From contig CAZSGN010000132.1 in NCBI GenBank assembly GCA_964606415.1, positions 1-7,616 on the forward strand: a stretch of 7,616 bases of DNA. Direction: 5' to 3'. Shown here one piece after another: positions 1-6,532 of this stretch. The stretch is from CAZSGN01 sp964606415 (lineage in GTDB: Bacteria > Bacteroidota > Bacteroidia > Bacteroidales > JBBRXJ01). The translations under genes were made by a program, and so were the position numbers. The notes below the pieces were generated by a model, which saw only the letters and a program-made list of their open reading frames with translations, was not told where the DNA came from and did not search any database. Each line of letters begins with the position of its first letter. Positions within the stretch are counted from its first letter, which is position 1.

Positions 1-22
1 TTTTTTTTATCATAAAAACCTC

Positions 23-102
23 CCCTCATACCCTCATACTCACATACCCTCATACACACATACTCTCATACACACATACCCTCATACCCTCATACCCTCA
101 TA
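23..102. repeat. Tandem octamer array, 10 units of CCCTCATA
   Basis: Ten octamers run in perfect phase with no spacer. Six are exactly CCCTCATA (23-30, 31-38, 47-54, 79-86, 87-94, 95-102). The other four are variants: CTCACATA (39-46), CACACATA (55-62 and 71-78) and CTCTCATA (63-70). Read on the minus strand the unit is TATGAGGG. The period is not a multiple of three, and the minus-strand reading meets TGA in repeated units, so the array is not coding there. It lies downstream of the minus-strand lipoprotein gene. The mixture of exact and variant units fits replication slippage followed by point changes. Function is unknown. Confidence 0.93.
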
Positions 103-156
103 CCCCTAAACTAAATAATCCCTTCGTACTAGACAGACAAGCAATCAAACAACGAA

Positions 157-175
157 TCTGTCAGTTGACGGACAG
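157..175. repeat. Hairpin motif related to the palindromic core at 6433-6451
   Basis: The 16 bases 157-172 (TCTGTCAG/TTGACGGA) form a near-perfect inverted repeat. The motif matches 6433-6451 at 16 of 19 positions. In plus-strand RNA the stem survives because the change at 159 gives a U-G pair with 170. A further GACAG at 132-136 could pair with CTGTC at 158-162 as an alternative stem, and GACAG at 171-175 pairs with the same arm. The motif sits between the octamer and heptamer arrays. It may be a shortened copy of the element found between hemD and hemB, but no long flanking inverted repeats are visible here. Confidence 0.65.
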
Positions 176-176
176 G

Positions 177-267
177 CAACGAACAACAAACAACAAACAA
201 CGAACAACGAACAAAGAACAAAGAACAAAGAACAAGGAACAAGGAACAAGGAACAAGGAACAAAGAA
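177..267. repeat. Tandem heptamer array, 13 units of CAA(A/C/G)(A/G)AA
   Basis: Thirteen contiguous heptamers differ only at unit positions 4 and 5. From left to right those two bases are CG, CA, CA, CG, CG, AG, AG, AG, GG, GG, GG, GG, AG, so like variants sit next to each other, as expected from successive local duplications by slippage. The array ends at 267, one base before the TAA stop (minus strand, 271-269) of the lipoprotein gene. The 3' end of that transcript would therefore be a run of UUC(C/U/G)UUG-like heptamers. A unit length of seven would change reading frame on expansion, but the array lies outside the gene as called. Confidence 0.94.
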
Positions 268-268
268 A

Positions 269-2131
269 TTATTTTATTTTCCAGGGTAATTGTTTTTCCC
301 AGTTTGATTTGACATCAATGACTTCGGGATAATATTTTACTTCCTCAGGTTGTTTTTTTTCTTTTAACTCGCCTGTGTCCCATTGTTGATTATTATTTCG
401 GTCCAGGATAATTTTGATGAGGTATTCTTGTGGTTTAAGGTAGTTGAATGTTATTATTCCCTTGTTATCAGCATAAGCCTGATATAATTTGTTGTTTTCT
501 TTTTCATCCCATAACTGACCAACTAAGGGGTGACTGGTACCGTCTACTTCCAGGCGGATAGAGCCATAATAATTTTCTTTTCTGGTTTTGAAAGTCCAGG
601 TCAGTGTGTCATTGGTTTCTTTGTAATAATTTGTAATGGCACCTGGTAATAATGTGATTCTGTACTGTTGATTTTCTTCCCAGTCAATGATCAGTTTCTT
701 TTTACGAAGCGAAGGGAAGGTGTCAAGTCCCTTGACTATATAGGGTTTAAGTTCAAAGGGGACTTTAATATAGTTTGTATCGACCTCTTTTTGAACCCGG
801 ATATAACTCGAATCAGTGTTGGCAATTGGGTAAGCTGACTGGAAAAGAATAGATTGGTTTAATTCTGCTGGTCCTTTGTTCTGGATATTAACCAGCTCAA
901 TAAAATTTGTTTTTTCTTGTGGTTGCGACAGCCTGTTTTTATTTCTTTTGTTTTTTTGAGCGGATTGTTTGATGAACCGAAGGGTGTCATGCTGAATCGT
1001 TGATCCGCCTGAGTCTTTCACGCTATATTCAACAGCTAAATTGATGGTTCTTTTTTGATAGATATTTGAGTCAAGTAGCCAAAGGGTTAAAGAATCCAGA
1101 TTGCCGTTCTTTTCAAGGATGTACATGGATGAAAAGGAAGCTGAATCAGGAAGCAGATTGAAAGTTAATGATGAATCTACCGGGTTAGTAAAGTAAATGT
1201 CCAGTTTGCGTGCTTCAGGTCTTTCGTGTTTTTTGATGTATTGTTCAAATAAAGGTTTATCTTCTTTGAAAAGGTAAAGATCAAAGAAAGGAATATCAGG
1301 ATATATTTCTGCTAAAATGGAATCGTTTTTTAATATTGTTTGATTTTGAGTTGTTTTATTAATTTGATTGATGGAATCATGAATTAATGAATCACTTTTA
1401 AGGCTGTCAATAAACGAGCTGTCTATTGGGGGTTCATAAAAGGATTCATCAATATGGATAATAGAATCATGAAAAGCAATGCGCTCATTCCATGGATCAT
1501 AAAACAAATTGCCCCCGTCTTCAGATAGTGCATACAGCCTGTACTTACCGGGTGAAAGGTGAGTCAGGTTAAAACTCCCTTCTTTATCTGCCAGCGCTAA
1601 ATAATTGGGTGGGAGGGTGTAAAATGCTGTGTCAGAAAGATTTTTGTATAATACAGCCAGTGTCCTTTCTTCGGGAACCTGGTGATTAAAAGCTTTGACA
1701 ATTTTTCCTCTTAAGTTTAATGAATCAATGTAGCTGCCAGTAGAAAAAACATACCTGAAATCTCCGAGAGGATTCCCTTCGTTATTGTCTTTAATGGCCT
1801 TGTTAAATGAAATCGTATAGCTTGTGTTTTTTGCAAGTGTATCTTTCAATTCAATCACAATGCTTTTCCCTTTAAGAATGATATTGGGGTCTTCTTTTAG
1901 TGGCGGAGAAATGATTACCTTTTGTTTGGCATTCTGCACTTTGACAAATTCATTAAAATAAATTTCTATTTTATCTTTATTAAAATTAGTCGTGTAATTA
2001 GGTGGAGTGGCTGAGGTCACTTTAGGCGGAGTTACATCTTTTGGCCCACCGGTTGGCCTTCCAATACGTGCACACATGCTGAAAAGCAACAAGGCGCTTA
2101 TGATCAAGCTATTTATTAGATTTCTTTGCAA
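269..2131 (-). CDS. Ig-like-domain (SbsA/Big_5-type) lipoprotein
   Basis: A 620-residue predicted cell-envelope lipoprotein of unknown specific function. Residues 1-20 form a short lipoprotein signal peptide: a basic start, a hydrophobic stretch and Cys20 in F-S-M-C, a relaxed lipobox. After Cys20 comes GRPTGGPKDVTPP (24-36), typical of Bacteroidota proteins with an N-terminal Ig-like domain. That domain spans about 34-132 (IEIYFNEFV, TSYTISFNKAIKDNNEGN). A carboxypeptidase-regulatory-like beta-sandwich may cover about 139-228, followed by a low-complexity Asp-Ser linker (about 237-272). A second Ig-like region lies near 455-517. The C-terminal domain has an EF-hand-like loop, DRNNNQQWDTGE (577-588), that could bind calcium. 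No acidic patch follows the cysteine, so surface export is not indicated. The start codon is TTG, with an in-frame stop two codons upstream; the first ATG, at residue 19, would delete the signal peptide. The gene is divergent from lgt, whose product would lipidate it. The family and lipidation are well supported; any role is unknown. Confidence 0.85.
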   Translation of the reverse strand: MQRNLINSLIISALLLFSMCARIGRPTGGPKDVTPPKVTSATPPNYTTNFNKDKIEIYFNEFVKVQNAKQKVIISPPLKEDPNIILKGKSIVIELKDTLAKNTSYTISFNKAIKDNNEGNPLGDFRYVFSTGSYIDSLNLRGKIVKAFNHQVPEERTLAVLYKNLSDTAFYTLPPNYLALADKEGSFNLTHLSPGKYRLYALSEDGGNLFYDPWNERIAFHDSIIHIDESFYEPPIDSSFIDSLKSDSLIHDSINQINKTTQNQTILKNDSILAEIYPDIPFFDLYLFKEDKPLFEQYIKKHERPEARKLDIYFTNPVDSSLTFNLLPDSASFSSMYILEKNGNLDSLTLWLLDSNIYQKRTINLAVEYSVKDSGGSTIQHDTLRFIKQSAQKNKRNKNRLSQPQEKTNFIELVNIQNKGPAELNQSILFQSAYPIANTDSSYIRVQKEVDTNYIKVPFELKPYIVKGLDTFPSLRKKKLIIDWEENQQYRITLLPGAITNYYKETNDTLTWTFKTRKENYYGSIRLEVDGTSHPLVGQLWDEKENNKLYQAYADNKGIITFNYLKPQEYLIKIILDRNNNQQWDTGELKEKKQPEEVKYYPEVIDVKSNWEKQLPWKIK

Positions 2132-2163
2132 TGGTTATTTTTTTTCTGATATTTGCGGTATTG

Positions 2164-2171
2164 CAAACCTA
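2164..2171 (-). promoter_or_regulatory. Candidate -7 box (TAnnTTTG) of the lipoprotein gene
   Basis: On the minus strand this reads TAGGTTTG, an exact match to the TAnnTTTG -7 consensus of the Bacteroidota housekeeping sigma factor. It ends 32 bp before the TTG start, which would give a leader of about 25 nt. No convincing TTTG -33 box is seen at the expected distance upstream; that stretch is A-rich. The position between divergent genes and the consensus match support the call, while the missing -33 box weakens it. Confidence 0.45.
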
Positions 2172-2275
2172 CAATTATTATTTTTTTTGACCATTATTGA
2201 TGTCTATATTTTTCATTGTTAATGATCTTTTATTTTGATTTTAATTTATCCTGATAAAACATAAAAATATTAAAC

Positions 2276-3370
2276 ATGATTTTTAATTATATTATTTGGA
2301 ATGTTGATCCTGAAATGCTGAATTTGGGTTTTTTGCAAATCCGCTGGTATGGATTATTGTTTGCAGCATCGTTTCTCCTGGGTTATTTGCTTGTAGGTAA
2401 GATGTTTAAGAAAGAGGGGTATGGTATTGAGTTGCTGGACAACCTTACTATTTATATGGTGGTAGGCACTGTGCTTGGCGCTCGACTGGGGCATTGTTTG
2501 TTTTATGAACCAAGTTATTATTTGAATAATCCTCTTGAAATGCTTAAAATATGGCAAGGCGGACTGGCTTCTCATGGGGCAGCCATAGGTATTTTATTGG
2601 CTTTATTCTTTTTTGCCCGGAAATATAAAAAATCTTATCGATGGATTCTTGATCGTATTGTTATTGTGGTGGCTTTGGCTGGATTTTTTATCCGGTCAGG
2701 AAATCTGATGAATTCAGAAATTTACGGTAATTCTACCGGTTCTCAAAACGGGTTTGTTTATGTTCAGGATTATCCATGGCATCAAAAACAGAATTATATT
2801 GATGATCTTATTATTGAAAAGACTAAAGATACCGCGATGATTCAGGATATTTATCAGCCTGCGCAGCTTACAATTCGATTTGCTCCTAAAATTCAGAATA
2901 AAACCAATGTAGAAAAGCTTATGCATTATCAGATTAAACAATTATTAGCTCGAAAGCAGGTTTATGGCGAGGAGGCAAATATCTATTACCCTAAAGATAA
3001 AAGATGGCCCGATAATATTAAAATGAACAATGGGCAATATGAGGCTGTCGTACCTGTATGGGTGGTCCCCAAACACCCAACACAGTTATATGAAGCCGGT
3101 GCTTATTTATTGATTTTTATTTTATTGCTGTTCTTGTATTTTTATTATAAAGGGCGTGTTCGTAAGGGAATGCTGTTTGGTTTATTTCTTTTCTTCGTTT
3201 TTTTTGCACGTTTTGTGATCGAATTTATTAAAGAGGACCAGGTGGATTTTGAACAGACTATGTCATTGAATATGGGGCAGTGGCTTAGTATTCCTTTTAT
3301 TGTTGCTGGTATTGTATTTTTTCTGATTTCCCTGAGAAAACCTCCAACTGGACCGAACATAAAGCCGTAA
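2276..3370 (+). CDS. lgt: Prolipoprotein diacylglyceryl transferase (Lgt)
   Basis: An inner-membrane enzyme that moves diacylglycerol from phosphatidylglycerol to the lipobox cysteine of prolipoproteins, the first step of lipoprotein maturation. The 364 residues contain about seven hydrophobic segments. Signature motifs appear in order: RWYG (Y25, matching E. coli Y26), GARLGHCLFYEP (68-79), WQGGLASHG (93-101, H100 matching E. coli H103), RSGNLMNSEIYG (140-151, R140 and N143 matching R143 and N146), HPTQLYEA (267-274, Y272) and ARFVIEFIKEDQ (311-322, R312 and E316 matching R239 and E243). The E. coli protein is about 291 residues; the extra length lies mainly between the asparagine box and HPTQLYE, in the periplasmic part. 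Two motif positions vary from the usual form: Ser141 where RIGN has Ile, and Lys319 where many have Arg. The ATG is preceded by an A/T-rich leader without Shine-Dalgarno, normal for the phylum. hemA starts 62 bp downstream on the same strand. Confidence 0.96.
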   Translation: MIFNYIIWNVDPEMLNLGFLQIRWYGLLFAASFLLGYLLVGKMFKKEGYGIELLDNLTIYMVVGTVLGARLGHCLFYEPSYYLNNPLEMLKIWQGGLASHGAAIGILLALFFFARKYKKSYRWILDRIVIVVALAGFFIRSGNLMNSEIYGNSTGSQNGFVYVQDYPWHQKQNYIDDLIIEKTKDTAMIQDIYQPAQLTIRFAPKIQNKTNVEKLMHYQIKQLLARKQVYGEEANIYYPKDKRWPDNIKMNNGQYEAVVPVWVVPKHPTQLYEAGAYLLIFILLLFLYFYYKGRVRKGMLFGLFLFFVFFARFVIEFIKEDQVDFEQTMSLNMGQWLSIPFIVAGIVFFLISLRKPPTGPNIKP

Positions 3371-3390
3371 TATTTTTTTTTAAATTGAGG

Positions 3391-3418
3391 TTGTTATTTA
3401 TTCATATATGACCTTTTG
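3391..3418 (+). promoter_or_regulatory. Weak candidate promoter upstream of hemA
   Basis: TTG at 3391-3393 is followed after 17 bp by ACCTTTTG at 3411-3418. The spacing suits a Bacteroidota -33/-7 pair, and the TTTG half of the -7 box is present, but the TA half is not. The predicted transcription start would lie about 7 bp further on, leaving a very short leader before the ATG at 3433. The 62-bp gap after lgt is small enough that hemA could instead be read through from lgt. Confidence is low. Confidence 0.22.
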
Positions 3419-3432
3419 GAAATTGCTTATTT

Positions 3433-4692
3433 ATGCACGCAGTATTAGTTGGCTTAAATCATAAAACCGCGCCTATTGCTATTCGTGAAAAGCTGCATTT
3501 TGAAAATAAAATGTTGCCACGGGCGCTGGATGAGTTAATGCACAATAGATCATTGTCAGGGGCTGTTGTGATTTCCACCTGCAACCGGGTGGAGATTTAT
3601 GGAGCTACTGAACGAATTGATGAATCTTTTGATGATATGATCGCTTTTTTAGCTTCTTTTCATGGATTTGAACGGAGTTCTTTTGAATCTTTTCTTTATA
3701 AAAAGCATTGCAACAAGGCTGTAGAACATTTGTTTGAGGTGGTTGCCAGCCTTGATTCAATGATTCTTGGCGAGGATCAGATTTTATCACAGGTAAGAGA
3801 AGCTTATTTTATATCAAAGAAAAACAATGCAGTTAATGGTTTGATTAATAAGTTATTCCAGATAGCCATTCAGACGGGAAAAAAAGTCAGGTATGGTACA
3901 GGAATATCTCAGGGTTCTGTTTCTGTGGGTTCCATAGCTATTGAAATGGTACAGGATTTACTTCAGCAGGATCATTCAAAAAAGATGATATTCCTTATAG
4001 GGGCAGGGAAAATTGCTGAATTGACAGCCACTAATTTGCGAAAGCATATTAATTGTGATATTTTTCTCGCCAATCGTTCTGCGGGAAAGGCTGATGAGCT
4101 TGCCGAGCGTTTTAATGCTACTGTTATTCCTTTCGAAGAAAGATATCATTTTTTTGCTAAGTCTGATATTGTTGTGGTGTCAACGGGGGCACCGGAATAT
4201 ATTTTAACAAAAAATAATATTAAACAAGCAGGTAATGATGGTAAAGTTTTGATAGATCTTTCTGTCCCACGTAATATTGATCCGTCGATTACTGATTTGG
4301 GCCATCAGTTATATACCATTGAAGATATGGAAGATACTATTAATGAGAATATACGGAGACGTTCCAAAGAGGTCATTAATGCGCGTGAGATTATTGATGA
4401 GATATCTGAAGAATATTTTAATTGGTATGCAAAGCAAACTATTATTCCTGTTATGAATGACATAAAGAGAGATTTTGATCAAATGGGAAAAAATTTATTG
4501 GTAAAGCATAAAAATAAACTTTCTGCATTGGATCAGGAGCAATATGAAATGGTTGAAGATTTATTATTCCAGTATTCTGATAAGATTATTATGACGATCA
4601 TGAAAAATCTTAAAAATATCACGGATATTGATGATTTAAATATGATTTCTGAGCGACTGAAGCATTCATTTTTTATTGATCAGGATTCATGA
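3433..4692 (+). CDS. hemA: Glutamyl-tRNA reductase
   Basis: This cytoplasmic enzyme reduces glutamyl-tRNA(Glu) with NADPH to glutamate-1-semialdehyde, the first committed step of C5-pathway tetrapyrrole synthesis. At 419 residues it has the normal family length and domain order. The catalytic domain (about 1-150) holds GLNHKTAP (7-14), the nucleophile Cys50 in STCNR (48-52), His99 in EHLFEV, and LGEDQIL (112-118). The NADPH-binding domain has SVSVGSIAIE (162-171), the glycine-rich GAGKIAE (190-196; many members have GAGEM here), ANRS (213-216) and DLSVPRNIDP (275-284). A C-terminal helical dimerisation domain occupies about 315-415. The ATG gives the expected N-terminus directly before the first conserved motif. 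The stop overlaps the start of hemC (ATGA), implying translational coupling. The partner aminomutase gene hemL is not in the window. Confidence 0.97.
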   Translation: MHAVLVGLNHKTAPIAIREKLHFENKMLPRALDELMHNRSLSGAVVISTCNRVEIYGATERIDESFDDMIAFLASFHGFERSSFESFLYKKHCNKAVEHLFEVVASLDSMILGEDQILSQVREAYFISKKNNAVNGLINKLFQIAIQTGKKVRYGTGISQGSVSVGSIAIEMVQDLLQQDHSKKMIFLIGAGKIAELTATNLRKHINCDIFLANRSAGKADELAERFNATVIPFEERYHFFAKSDIVVVSTGAPEYILTKNNIKQAGNDGKVLIDLSVPRNIDPSITDLGHQLYTIEDMEDTINENIRRRSKEVINAREIIDEISEEYFNWYAKQTIIPVMNDIKRDFDQMGKNLLVKHKNKLSALDQEQYEMVEDLLFQYSDKIIMTIMKNLKNITDIDDLNMISERLKHSFFIDQDS

Positions 4693-5612
4693 ACAAAAAA
4701 CAATACATTATTGCAACAAGAGCCAGCAAGTTGGCTTATACCCAGACGGAACAAACGGTAAAATTGTTGCGCCATAAGCATCCTGATATTGATTTTCCCA
4801 TTCGCACTTTTTCTACTACAGGGGATCGTGAAACCAAACAATCTTTAGCATCATTCGATGGTACGGGAGTTTTTGTTAAAGAACTTGAAAATGCTTTACT
4901 TGATGGTCAGGCCGATATTGCTGTTCATAGCCTTAAAGATGTGCCTTCTTTTGTTCCTGATCAACTTTTACTTGCTGCTTTTCCTCAACGTGAACTTGTG
5001 CAGGATGTGCTTCTGAGTCCTGATGCCGTTTCTTTGAATCATTTAAAACCTGGCACAGTTATTGGGACTGACAGCCCGCGGCGAAGAGTGCAACTTGCAG
5101 CGTACAGGGAGGACTTTAAGTTTACAGGGTTAAGAGGCAATATTGATACCCGGATCCGGAAAATGGAAGAAGGGGAATATGATGCTATTGTATTGGCTGC
5201 AGCGGGATTGAACCGTTATGGCATCTCTTTTCCAGAAAAGGTGGTGATTCCCCTTGATGTTTGCCTTCCTGCTATTGGCCAGGGCGCTATTGCTTTAGAA
5301 TGCCGAAAAGAAGACTGGGAGATCAGGGATTTGTTGAGTACTGTTGATCATGATGATACGCATTATGCGGTGGAAGCAGAAAGAGCTTTTATGGAGGAGA
5401 TGGAGGGAGGGTGCCGTTTCCCGATGGCAGCTTATGCCTGGCAGTCTAATGATCAGATGAATCTTGAAGTAATGGCTGGTGATTCTTCGATGAAAAACTT
5501 AACTCGACTTAACGGTCAGGCTAAAAATGATGAGCGTATTCAATTGGGGATTCGTTTAGCTCATCAGCTCAAGCAAAAATGTGAAAAAGAAAATATTAAC
5601 CTGGATGTGTAA
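4689..5612 (+). CDS. hemC: Porphobilinogen deaminase (hydroxymethylbilane synthase)
   Basis: This cytoplasmic enzyme joins four porphobilinogen molecules head to tail into hydroxymethylbilane, using a covalently bound dipyrromethane cofactor. The 307 residues match the usual length. Key sites are all present and nearly co-linear with E. coli: ATR with Arg11, HSLKDVP (80-86) with catalytic Asp84, GTDSPRRR (126-133) with Arg131 and Arg132, LRGNIDTR (148-155) with Arg149 and Arg155, LPAIGQGAIALE (193-204), and GGCRFP (240-245) with Cys242 as cofactor attachment site. One small variation is Pro130, where many members have Leu before the arginine pair. The ATG overlaps the hemA stop by 4 bp, and the 3' end overlaps hemD, so the three genes look like one translationally coupled unit. 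Confidence 0.97.
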   Translation: MNKKQYIIATRASKLAYTQTEQTVKLLRHKHPDIDFPIRTFSTTGDRETKQSLASFDGTGVFVKELENALLDGQADIAVHSLKDVPSFVPDQLLLAAFPQRELVQDVLLSPDAVSLNHLKPGTVIGTDSPRRRVQLAAYREDFKFTGLRGNIDTRIRKMEEGEYDAIVLAAAGLNRYGISFPEKVVIPLDVCLPAIGQGAIALECRKEDWEIRDLLSTVDHDDTHYAVEAERAFMEEMEGGCRFPMAAYAWQSNDQMNLEVMAGDSSMKNLTRLNGQAKNDERIQLGIRLAHQLKQKCEKENINLDV

Positions 5613-6387
5613 AGACAGGCCGCTTACTAATAAACGAATTGTAGTGACCCGTAATATAGCAAAAGCGGATGAGCTGATTGTTCCGCTTCGCCGCATGGGG
5701 GCAGTGGTTGAGCATTTACCAACATTTGAGGTTGCTACCATTGAGCATCCGGAAATTATTGCTGATTTAAAAGAGTCTTTGAATGTAGTGGATTGGATTT
5801 TTCTGACCAGTGAGAACGGGGCCGAAGCACTTTTTCAGTTGGTTGATTCTTCTGATCTCTCTCAGCAGCTTAAATTTATTGTTTACGGTAAGAAAACAGC
5901 ACAGTGTCTATTAAATAATGGTATTGAGCCTTTTGTGACAATTCAGGCTGCCTCGTCGACTGAATTTGTTGAACAATTAACTGGAATGGACTTGCTGCAG
6001 GAAAATGAAAAGGGTTTTTTATTGCAGGGAGACCTGGCTTCGGATCAATTATTGAATAATTTAAGCCATTTGTTAAAAGTTCAGCGGAGGAATATTTATG
6101 AGAATCGAATCCCTGTTCATTATCCGCAAAATATTGTTGAGGATATCAAAAATGGCCTGTATGATCTTATTTTGTTTACCAGCCCTTCTTCGTTTATGAA
6201 TCTCCTGACGATGATGGAGCCTTCTAAACCTGCGGTATTAAAATCTGCCAGTATGGGTAAGGTCACAACCAGGGCTATGAAAGACCAGGGGTATGAGCCT
6301 TTGGTTCAACCTGATGATCCTTCGTTAGATAGGCTCATAGATGCTGTTGTGGATTATTTTAAGGATTCAGCAACACGATCAAATTAA
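5605..6387 (+). CDS. hemD: Uroporphyrinogen-III synthase
   Basis: This cytoplasmic enzyme closes hydroxymethylbilane with inversion of ring D to give uroporphyrinogen III, the branch point to haem, sirohaem and cobalamin. The family is poorly conserved, but two Rossmann-like half domains are visible over 260 residues: KRIVVTR (10-16), FLTSENGAEAL (66-76), a Gly-Asp pair in LLQGDLASDQLL (139-150), NIYENR (163-168, usually Y-E-T/N-R), LFTSPSSFMNLL (190-201) and SMGKVTTRAMKDQGYEP (216-232). I chose the ATG at 5605, which overlaps hemC by 8 bp and places KRIVVTR at residue 10. A GTG at 5581 in the same frame would add 8 residues and a 32-bp overlap, which is less likely. Its position after hemC is classic for hemD. 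The TAA stop lies in the TTAA at the left edge of the palindromic element downstream. Confidence 0.93.
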   Translation: MCKDRPLTNKRIVVTRNIAKADELIVPLRRMGAVVEHLPTFEVATIEHPEIIADLKESLNVVDWIFLTSENGAEALFQLVDSSDLSQQLKFIVYGKKTAQCLLNNGIEPFVTIQAASSTEFVEQLTGMDLLQENEKGFLLQGDLASDQLLNNLSHLLKVQRRNIYENRIPVHYPQNIVEDIKNGLYDLILFTSPSSFMNLLTMMEPSKPAVLKSASMGKVTTRAMKDQGYEPLVQPDDPSLDRLIDAVVDYFKDSATRSN

Positions 6388-6397
6388 ACCTAAGTTG

Positions 6398-6425
6398 AGC
6401 GATTTAAACGAAGTGAAAAATCGCT
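6398..6425 (+). terminator. Weak hairpin just after hemD
   Basis: An 8-bp perfect stem, AGCGATTT (6398-6405) with AAATCGCT (6418-6425), encloses a 12-nt loop and starts 11 bp after the hemD stop codon. Only two bases of T-run follow the stem before ACTTA, so it is not a standard intrinsic terminator. It may end or stabilise the hemACD transcript, or may only be part of the palindromic element that contains it. Confidence 0.22.
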
Positions 6426-6432
6426 TTACTTA

Positions 6433-6448
6433 TCCGTCAGCTGACGGA
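6433..6448. repeat. Perfect 16-bp palindrome, core of the intergenic element
   Basis: TCCGTCAG followed directly by CTGACGGA reads the same on both strands with no spacer. It lies 45 bp after the hemD stop, left of the centre of the element with inverted ends. It matches the motif at 157-172 with two T/C differences, one of which keeps base pairing as U-G in RNA. Such a spacer-free palindrome could be a dimeric protein binding site or a cruciform/hairpin core of a dispersed repeat. The second copy, outside any haem gene leader, favours a dispersed repeat. Confidence 0.85.
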
Positions 6449-6465
6449 CCGATTTAGAAAATGTT

Positions 6466-6495
6466 GCGTTTCACCGAATAAGTGAGGTGAAATGC
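6466..6495 (+). other. 10-bp stem-loop upstream of hemB
   Basis: GCGTTTCACC (6466-6475) pairs with GGTGAAATGC (6486-6495) over 10 bp, including one G-U pair, around a 10-nt loop. The loop and its neighbour TAAGTGA (6479-6485) can instead pair with TTACTTA (6502-6508), so two mutually exclusive folds are possible on paper. No T-run follows. It lies inside the palindromic element, 67 bp before the hemB start. Confidence 0.4.
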
Positions 6496-6512
6496 TTACA
6501 TTTACTTAATCG

Positions 6513-6532
6513 ATTGAGCGGAATCGCTCAAT
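6513..6532 (+). other. 8-bp stem with GAAT loop at the right end of the element
   Basis: ATTGAGCG (6513-6520) pairs perfectly with CGCTCAAT (6525-6532) across the loop GAAT. The right arm belongs to the right inverted end of the element, so this local hairpin competes with the long-range pairing between the two ends. A T-run appears only at 6546-6550, too far away for a standard terminator. It lies 30 bp before the hemB start codon. Confidence 0.42.

Noticed and set aside
23..267. CRISPR array
   Set aside because: The repeats are 7- and 8-bp head-to-tail tandem units without spacers, and no cas genes are present.
2007..2222. 71-codon plus-strand ORF at the 5' end of the lipoprotein gene
   Set aside because: It is mostly antisense to the signal peptide region of a well-supported gene and runs into AT-rich intergenic DNA; the product has no recognisable features.
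2216..2237. Promoter for lgt (TTG 2216-2218 with TTATTTTG 2230-2237)
   Set aside because: The spacing is only 11 bp and the -7 box lacks the A of TAnnTTTG; the region is AT-rich enough to give such partial matches anywhere.
3371..3381. Intrinsic terminator after lgt
   Set aside because: There is a T-run directly after the stop codon, but no stem-forming GC-rich inverted repeat precedes it.
5581..5607. GTG start for hemD at 5581
   Set aside because: It would lengthen the overlap with hemC to 32 bp and add residues before the conserved KRIVVTR. The ATG at 5605 fits the family start and the overlap style of hemA-hemC better, though GTG cannot be excluded.
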